A stretch of 64,000 bases of DNA. Origin: Macrostomum hystrix. Taxonomy: Eukaryota > Platyhelminthes > Macrostomidae. Below the pieces are notes generated by a model. It made no database searches and had not been told where the DNA came from. It saw nothing but the letters and a program-made list of their open reading frames with translations. The position numbers and the translations under genes were made by a program. Numbering within the stretch: the first letter of the stretch is position 1; each line of letters begins with the position of its first letter. The stretch covers positions 19,534,501 through 19,598,500 of the forward strand of contig CATNEN010000001.1 of the NCBI GenBank assembly GCA_950097015.1. Reading direction: 5' to 3'. Below are positions 47,801-56,800 of the stretch, one piece after another.

Positions 47801-50800
47801 CGCCGGGACTCTTAACGTGGCTCTTCACTAGATCGTCAAAGATGTCCTTCTGATGCACGTGGATAGTAATGAGGGTCTCGAATTTGGTGCGCTCAATCTT
47901 GGTAAGCTCCTGTGTGGTGACGTTGATGAGCTCGTTCAGAATGTTGAGGAAGTGCTCATTGGTTTGCGGCATGATCTTCTTGTCCAGCTTGGCCTGAACC
48001 AGGGCTTCCTCAGCGTCCCGAGTCCACAGCATCTGCAGGCCCAGCAGGCCAACCTGAGCCGGGTAGGAGTTTTCAAACTCCATCAGCTTGAAGTTGGGGT
48101 CCTGCAGGGTGAGGTAGGACTCCCGGATGACCTTGTGCACAGAGGCGCGTGACACTCTCAGCAGATCTCCCAGCCAGGTCTCGACGTTGCCCTGAGCCAG
48201 CACAGCCGACTCTAGATGGACAGTCTCGCCCTCTTGCGAGCTGATGCTAAGAATCTTATCGTAGACCTTCTCGTCGAAGGTGACAGTCTTGGTGTTATCA
48301 AAGATGCTAAGCAGGTGAGCCTGGATCGTGTGCGAGTCCGAGGCCTGGCCCAGGATCTCCAGTAGGGCCGGGTCGGAAACGAAGAAGAACCGCGGGAAAA
48401 CCAGACGCTTCTTTTCCAGGTAGCCAGTCAGAGACTTCTGGCAGAGCTCCAGCTGCTCCAGCAGGTGAGGCAGCAGCTGCGACAGTGTCTCGTCGCCCAT
48501 GCAGCACTGAATAACGTTGGGAATTTCGTGCGCCCGTTGCATAATTCGCTGCCAGCTTTTGTCAATGTTGCTGAATCGTTTCGCTTCAGCAGGCAGCTGC
48601 TTGGCAATGTCACCGCCCACGAAGACGGCCTCCAGGTAGATCCACAGGTTCTGCACCAGCAGCCAGTTCTCAATGATCTCTGTGGAGCCCGACAGTTTGG
48701 ACACCCACTCTTGAATCTTGGGTTTAAAGGGTGCGTTGTACCGGTTGCTAAGCAGCGAGCCCAGCACCATCAGCGAGTCCTCCATCAGGGCCACGGTCTC
48801 GCCTGTTGTGTCGCCCTTAAGCAGCAGCTCGCCACGCGACTTAAAGGTGGAGAAGGCCAAGTTCTGAGCGGACCAGTCGCTCATCACCTGCTTCAGCTTA
48901 GCTTCAATGTCTTTCTCCTTGATGGCAGAGATGCAGATGTCTTCAATATCGTCTTTGTTCTGAAGCAGCGGAGCTTCCATAAGGTTGCGCAGTAGGAAGT
49001 TGTCCGATTCGACGTCGAACTTGTGCTTGGTGAGGTTCTCGAGCCTCTCCCAGTGACGACTCATCATGGCCTTGTTGGACATCATCTCCAGTAAAGGACA
49101 GCTCTCGCTGAAGTCGTCGATGGTCTTGCGCAGATCTTCAAACGCCTGCCACTCCTTCAACGCCTTGGGCAGCTTTCGGCATCGACCCTGGAAGTCGGTC
49201 AGCTGCTGGTTGATAGCCTCAATGTCGATGTCGGTCCAAGCGATGTCGTAGTAGCCGTTGACCGTCTCTAACACCTGGTTGTACAGGCCGTACAGTTTCT
49301 GCATGAGGTTGAGGTCCTTCTTGATGCGCTGCAGGTCCTGGTAGTCTGTGACGGGCAGGCCGAACAACTGCTCACCGCCCGAGTAGGTCTCGAACTTGCG
49401 CCACAGATCGTCAAAGCGGCCCTGGAACAGGGTGACTCTGTCGGAGGCCTCTCGGGGTGGGATGTTCGGCTCTTGTGGTCCTCTGCAGAAGTTTTGATTG
49501 ATTAAGAAGTTATAGGCACATAAGAAGTTAAGAAGATACAGGCACATACATCAGGTGTACATCTGCCTGAATTCATCATCGCTAGGCAGTGTTTTTTAGG
49601 CGGAAGAATGTCTGCACTCACTTGTTGTCGTACTCGTCCACAAACACCACCAGATTCTTCTGAAACTGTTGCACGCCGTGGAGCAGGTCCTCCTTGAACT
49701 GCGGCTGGATAGCCAGCAGGTGATCCTGCACTCCGCGGGACTGCTCCTTCAGGTTGGACCGCTCGTAGGACAGGGAGTCCACGCGCTCAGCGTTGCCATC
49801 GTTGAACAGGATGTCATACTTGCTCAGCAGGGCGTAGGTCTCCTCAATCGGGCCGACGGCCAAGTCGATGCGAACTTCATTCTCGCGCACCTCTGTCAGC
49901 GCCGCCATGTGGGCCCGGACATCGTCCAGGTCCTGCACCGGGCGAGCTAGCTGCTTCTTAAGGCCGTCGAACCACTCCAGGATGTCGTCCATCTCCTTTG
50001 CGCATCGATCGTTCAACTCCTTGCCGTAAGCCAGGCGCCAGGCTTTGCACTCTTCTATTAGCGCCGCCTTGAGTTTCTCAGTTGAGTAGAGAACGGCGCC
50101 GACTTGGTAGGACTGCGGCAGAGCGCTGAGCTCCATTTCCATATCCTGCAGATAATTTTTAGTAAAATCTAATTTCTTTTGCTACTCTTGGGTTCCATGG
50201 TTCACGCATAAATTCCAAGAGTTTAATTTCAGCTTTTATTGGATTATTAGAATACAATGTCACCTAATTTTTTAGTCGTTTCTAAAAAACGTCTTAAAGC
50301 AAGGTTTCTTACCAAGATGCCTTTGAAAACGGCTGAAATCTCCGACAAGATTGGCTTCTTGTCCATGAACTCCTTCACCTTGACATTGATCTCCTGTTTG
50401 TGGAATTAAATAAATTCTACTGTATGGCTTGCCATAAAAATTCGAATTTAAACAAAATGCTGACACGGTCGGTCGAAACTGACCTCCATCCACAGCTGCT
50501 TGAACTTGTAGAAGTCCTTGAACGTCTCGCGTTCGTCAATCTTGTTCGAGCTGATCAGCGAGCTCATCTGGGAGATCAACTTGGCTACGTCCTTGTGGTC
50601 AGCGATGATCTTGTTCAGCGGCTTGATCACGCTGCCTCCAGGTAGTTTCAGCTCTTCGATCTCCTCGTCCGTCATCCTGTCGACGTCTTTGCCTTCAGCC
50701 TTGGCGCTGTCCTCTTGAAGCTTTCTCTGCAGCTGCTTCTGCGTCAGGAGCATGTGCTTCCACTGGGGAATGTCCACAGACATCTTCAGCATAATTTTCA

Positions 50801-53800
50801 CGGCTTTGTTGACCTTGTGCTGAATTTCTTCCAAGGTGGGCTTCGTGGAAATGTTCGGCAGCTGAAGCACCACGTCTGATTTGAACAGGGCCGGCTTCTT
50901 CTCCTCGCCCTGGCCGAGGTAGCGCAAGGCCGCCGAGTGGTGAGCCCGACGCCTGATGCTGTCGAGGCTGAGGCGGGTGCAACGAATCAGCGCGTCTGTG
51001 TTCCGGTTGGTGTAGTAGCTCAGGAAGGCGAAGATCAGGCAGTGTTGGCATTCTTGGCAGCGCTGGCGCTTGATGCGCGACGACTCCTCCGTGCAGTCCC
51101 AGGACTCGTCCCTGACGATCTTCTTATCCTCGGGCAGGCGCTCCAGGATTGTGTCAACGGCTTCGTTCACCGAGGACTCAACTAGCTGGCTTTGCCTGGG
51201 TGCATTGCAAGTTTCTTCATTAATTCTGGCACACAAATCAAACTCTCAGTACAAACTGAGGGGTAGGCAGACGGACTCACTTTGACAGGAACTGCGCTGC
51301 ATCAGAGCACACGGCCTCCGTCATTGCCACGAACTCCTCAGGTGTCACCGGCTCCTCTTCGGGCAGGTCAATCAGGGCGGTGAGCGACATCTCTTCGAGG
51401 ACGGCCTCAACGCGGCATTCGATCATGTCCGAGAGCTGCTTTACCAGAGTTTTGAACTCGAAGATCTTGGCTCGCGAATTGTCGATGTCTGTGCGATAAA
51501 GTGACAATTACATCTTGCAGTCAAATACCGCATGGCCTGATCAACATCACTGCACTGAAGTCACTGTACTGTACTGCAATGCATTGAGTCTGCTTAATAT
51601 GCCAGCTTTTTAGCTCAGCAACGAACTTCTGACCAAGAGGTTCAAGGACTACAAATTGTGTCCTAGAGCAGGACACTTAATTCCTCAATGGCCCGAATGG
51701 GTTTAATTTAACTTGCATTCTAACTCCATTTTCAGTTTGCTTACAGTCCTTGACGCGAGTTGAGATCCAGGTAAGTTGGGTCAGGCCAGGCTCCAGAACG
51801 TCGTTAATGTGGTCCCGGAACGGCTTCATCAAAGTCTGGATTGGAGCCGGAATGGCGTCCGAGATGCCCTCGAAGTCGGCGATTATCTCCTCCAGGCTGT
51901 GGACGGAGGGCGTGGGTAGAAAAAAACATCTGAGATGCGTACAGAATCGGAAGATAGACAAAATCAATGAATATCGGTGCAAAAACTCACGCCCTGTAGA
52001 TGTCCTTGATCTGCATCTCGCTAAACATGATGCGCACGATCTGATCAGGCACCTCAAGTCCCAGTCGCTTCATAAAGTGGGCTTCGCTGATGAGCTCAAC
52101 TACAACAGGATCCAGGTTGATGAGCAGGCGTCCGTTGGCGGTGTTGCGCACGAGCAGAGACGAGTTCAGGCCGACGTGAAACTGCTGCACGGTGTTCAGC
52201 CACTTCTGATGGTAGAGGAGCTCGAAGGCAAGCAGCACCTCGGCCATCTTGTTGTAGTTGCGCACAATTTTTCGGGCTTCCGGCAGCTGCAGAATCTCCT
52301 TCTTATTGTGCTTGAAGATCATCATCGGCTTCTCAATCTTGTGCAGCAGGTGACGCGACCAGGCGATCTTGCCGGCGATCGGCGGCAGGTTGCGCGCCAC
52401 CGGCGGGTCGTCCTTGAAGCGCTGGTAGAGTCGGCGGACGTTCTCCAGCTCCTTGGCGTAGTTCTGCAGGATGCGGGCGTACTTCTCGCCCCAGTCGAAC
52501 TGGATACCCTCGATGCGCTCGAAGCGGACGAGAATGCTGAGCTGCTGGACTGCCGACATCGGCCTCTTGAACATGTTATCGATGTAAGCGTAGAGTGCAG
52601 TCTCCAGAAGGCTGATGTTCTGCTTGAACTCCTCGTAGTCGTTGTCAAAGTCGGTCTTGCGATGATCGAGGATATCGTAGGTCTTCTTGCGAATGGACTC
52701 GCTGATGGTGCGATAGCGAACGATCAGCTGCTCGACACCTTCAGTCTTGAGATCCTGGAGGCCGCTCAAGCTCTGGATGACCTGCAGCATGTCCATGATC
52801 TTGTGCAGCCGGCGGCAGAAGGTGTCGAACTTGCCGAAGATGTAGTTCTCGCTGAACTCGAACTGCTTCTCCTGCGGATTCTTGCGCAGGTGTTCCTGGA
52901 CCTTGCGGAACACGGCCTGGTAATGCCTGTTGAGGGCTAGGCAGTGTTCCATTCGCTCGAACAGCACGTTGCGCGGAAGATCCCAGATCTTTGTGGCGCC
53001 ATCCCGGATGTAGGCCTTGCACGTAGTGATCATCTGGTTGGTGACCTTCACAAACAGCGTGGTCATTCTCTCGGATGTGTTGTAGTACTGCGAGATTGTG
53101 TAGATCATGCGGATAGCGTTGATCAGGGCCGGGATGTGTTCCTGCATGGTGACCGGGTTGCACTTGCTCAGCGGTCCGAAGAACTTGTCCAGCGTGTACA
53201 GGTACTTCACATTGTCTCGAGCCTCGTTAGCCGCGTCGGTGATGCGTGAGTCCAGCTGGCGCCAGACCTTCAGGGTGCGCGACTTGGCGTTGTGCAGCAT
53301 GGCCACAACGGTGCGAACCTCCTTGCGATTCATCTGCTCAAGTAGGCTGCAATGAGCATGGGTTACAGTTGATAATAGCCTTAATAATAATAATAATTGC
53401 AGGAGGGCTGCGGGCAATGGCACATCATTTGGTGACACTAGACCCGCAGCCAGCGAGGAGGCAATTCTGCCCATTTCGCTGACTCCTGAGCACACACGCA
53501 CACAAATACTGTACGCAGGCATTCGCTCACACAGGTGTGTACATCTGCCCTGACTTTCTCATCGTCAGGCAGTGTACACTTCACTGTGTCTTGGAGGTTG
53601 GCCCTCAAGGGCGTCAATTGCACGACAAGCCCCAAAGCCTTCTCTCCGCGGCTGCGCCCCAAATAAATGTGGCCTCGCCGTGGAATCGAACTTAGGGACC
53701 GTGGTGCGAGAGGCAAACGCGTTAACCGCTCTGCCACTCACCCCCCGATAATAGCCTTAGTACAGATGGAAAGCGACTGCTCAAATATAAATCACATCTT

Positions 53801-56800
53801 TACTCCAACTAAAAGGTACGTTGAGAAGGCCGCTCACTTGTTGAAGCGCGTCATGCGACTCTTCCAGTACAGCAGCTCGGCCGATGGACCAACGTCGTCC
53901 GCTTCGCGACGAATCTGCTCGGACTCGTTGAGCACCTGCTCAATCTCTTTGGCCCACTGGAGTAGCAGCTTCTCCAGCTTCTCCATGGTCTCGGAGCTGT
54001 GAACTGGATGGGATGAAGGGAAGAAAAAAATGTTGCGATGGAGAGTTCCAAAAAAGAAACAGAGGAAGAGAGAGTAGGAGAGAAGAAAGGGAAGATTTGC
54101 AAAGAGAAGTAAAGATTGGGGATTGTGGATTGGCGAAAATTGAGGAAGATTGAGGAGGAGACGGCAGAAAAAGACGGATTGAGGATTGGGAATTGAGTAT
54201 TTGGGATAGAGAATTGAGGCTTGGACATTGTGGATTGGGAAATATTGAGGAGGAGAAGGTAAAAAAGTGGACGTTTGGGAGGAGAGGGGAAGATTATGGA
54301 ATCGGGAATATTGAGGGGATAATTAGGGAGAAAAATGTTAGAAAGGGGAATATTAGGGAAGGAGAAAGAAAGATGGGATAGGGGATTAAGGGTTGGGGAT
54401 AGGGGATCGGGAAGATTGAGGAGGAAGGCTAGAAAAGGGGGTCATTGGAGAGGAGAATGAAAGATTGAGAATTGGGATCGGGAAATGGGGATGACTGATG
54501 AAGACTGAGGAGGGGGTAGGAGATGGGGAATATTGATTTCAAAGATATTCCATTGTCCCCAAGCACCAAGCCCAAGGCTGAGCTCTCACCCGCAGCCTGC
54601 AGATCCACCGGACTCTGCACCCGATGGCTAAGCTCATCAGGCGGTTTACTGAGCTGCATCTGGCCCTTCATGTTGGTCTTGGCGCTGGCCAGGATGTCCA
54701 GGAAGCGCTGGATAGCGTCCAGGAACTCTTCAATTTTAGCGCGGTTCTCGCTCTCCTTGGTTAGCGAGCCCCAGTCCTCCAGGTGCTTCAGGGCCGGGAA
54801 GAGAATGTTCCCGATGTAGCCCTCCATGGCTTCCAGGAGGCGGCCCTCGCTAGCGTCCATTGTGCTGTAGTTGATCTCGTTGGCGTAGTTGCTCTGCGTG
54901 ATGGCCTTGGTGGTGGTGCGCGTAAAGACGAAGGCCAGGCCGAGGAGTGGCTGTCGGTTGGCGAGCGAAGATAGATTTGGAATAGCATATTATAAACATC
55001 CTACATATCGTGAAAATGTAAGAGAAAAAAGATAACTTACATTGTCCTGTCCCTCGCCAATAATGAGCCGCTTGCTTGGCCCGGGATTCGTTGTTTCAGC
55101 TTTGCCGGTCTGCGATGAAAATATAAGTAAGGTAATGTGCAATTAGCTCTACTTTTATAGTAGAATATTATAGAGGAAACTGAATATTAACTTCCATCTT
55201 TTGAGCCGTATCAAACTGAACCTATTAACTAACTTTGTCCCACAACCGAGAGTCTGATAAACCTAGATGTCGGTGTGACTTAAAATTGCAACCTCAACGA
55301 GGTCCCTGGGCTCGATACCACGTCGAGGTTATAATAATGATAGTAATTGCAGGAGGGCTGCGGGCAATGGCACATATTTTGGTGACACTAGACCCGCAGC
55401 CAGCGAGGAGGCAATTCTGCCCATTTCGCTGACTCCTGAGCACACATGCACACAGATACTGTACACAGGCACATGCTCACACAGGTGTGTAAATCTGCCA
55501 TGACTTTCTCATCGTCACCACATCGACCTGTACTTTAACAATTAAAAGCGCAGCAGACACTGCACGCAGCGGGCAAATGTTTGCTGTGCGCAATTCAATG
55601 GCTCCTAGGGTCTCACACACTGAGCTCAGACTGAGCTTAAACTTGCAGCTAGGCTCTAACTTCTAGGTAGCTGTCTGCGCAAACTCTAGTGCGTACACAC
55701 GCTTATACACACATCGCTTTACAAGTCTTCATGCTGTGAGCATTACTAATCAATTCAGCACCGTAAATTTAATGTCTGCCAGAATGCAGCCTTTTAGTAA
55801 ACTCGGGGATTCTTCAATGTAGGCTATTCTCACAAGCCAAACTTGCTTTCACACCACTGCAATTGCCAAGATGTAAATTAGATTTCCTAAATGAGCTGTA
55901 GATAAACACTTCTATAACTTAATAAATGCCAGCAGCAACAGTCCATCTGTAGAGAACGGAAAGAAGAGGTCTAGAATCCTAGATTCCTAGAATCCTAGAT
56001 TCCTAGAATCCTAGATTCCTAGAATCCTAGATTCCTAGAATCCTAGATTCCTAGAATCCTAGATTCCTAGAATCCTAGATTCCTAGAATCCTAGATTCCT
56101 AGAATCCTAGATTCCTAGAATCCTAGATTCCTAGAATCCTAGATTCCTAGAATCCTAGATTCCTAGAATCCTAGATTCCTAGAATCCTAGATTCCTAGAA
56201 TCCTAGATTCCTAGAATCCTAGATTCCTAGAATCCTAGATTCCTAGAATCCTAGATTCCTAGAATCCTAGATTCCTAGAATCCTAGATTCCTAGAATCCT
56301 AGATTCCTAGAATCCTAGATTCCTAGAATCCTAGATTCCTAGAATCCTAGATTCCTTGACCTCTTCCTTCCGCTCTCTACCTCTTCCTTCCGCTCTCTAC
56401 CTCTTCCTTCCGCTCTCTACCTGTTCCTTCCGCTCTCTACCTCTTCCTTCCATCGTCTACCTCTTCCTTCCATCGTCTACCTCTTCCTTCCGCTCTCTAC
56501 CTCTTCCTTCCGCCGTCTACCTCTTACTTCCGCCGTCTACCTGTTCCTTCCGCCGTCTACCTCTTCCTTCCGCCGTCTACCTCTTACTTCCGCCGTCTAC
56601 CTGTTCCTTCCGCTCTGTACCTCTTCCTTCCGCCGTCTACCTCTTCCTTCCGCCCTCTAACCTTTCTTCCGTTTCCCCCCTTAGCACGTTTCCAAATTGC
56701 CAACACAGTCGCTACTCACGTGCTCCTGATAGTAGAAGGTCATGGATTTCGATCCGTCAATATCAAAGAACTTGTCGAAGTAGCCGAACTAAATAAAAAG

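Noticed and set aside
51750-52940. 396-codon plus-strand frame opposite the dynein tail
   Set aside because: Antisense shadow of exons 9-10, whose minus-strand product is clearly dynein; composition is that of a mirrored GC-rich coding strand.
53347-53522. N-terminal extension of the dynein tail frame ([13 protein letters not shown])
   Set aside because: This peptide is the SINE body read through; the same peptide appears at the copy at 6428. The true exon starts at the acceptor at 53346.
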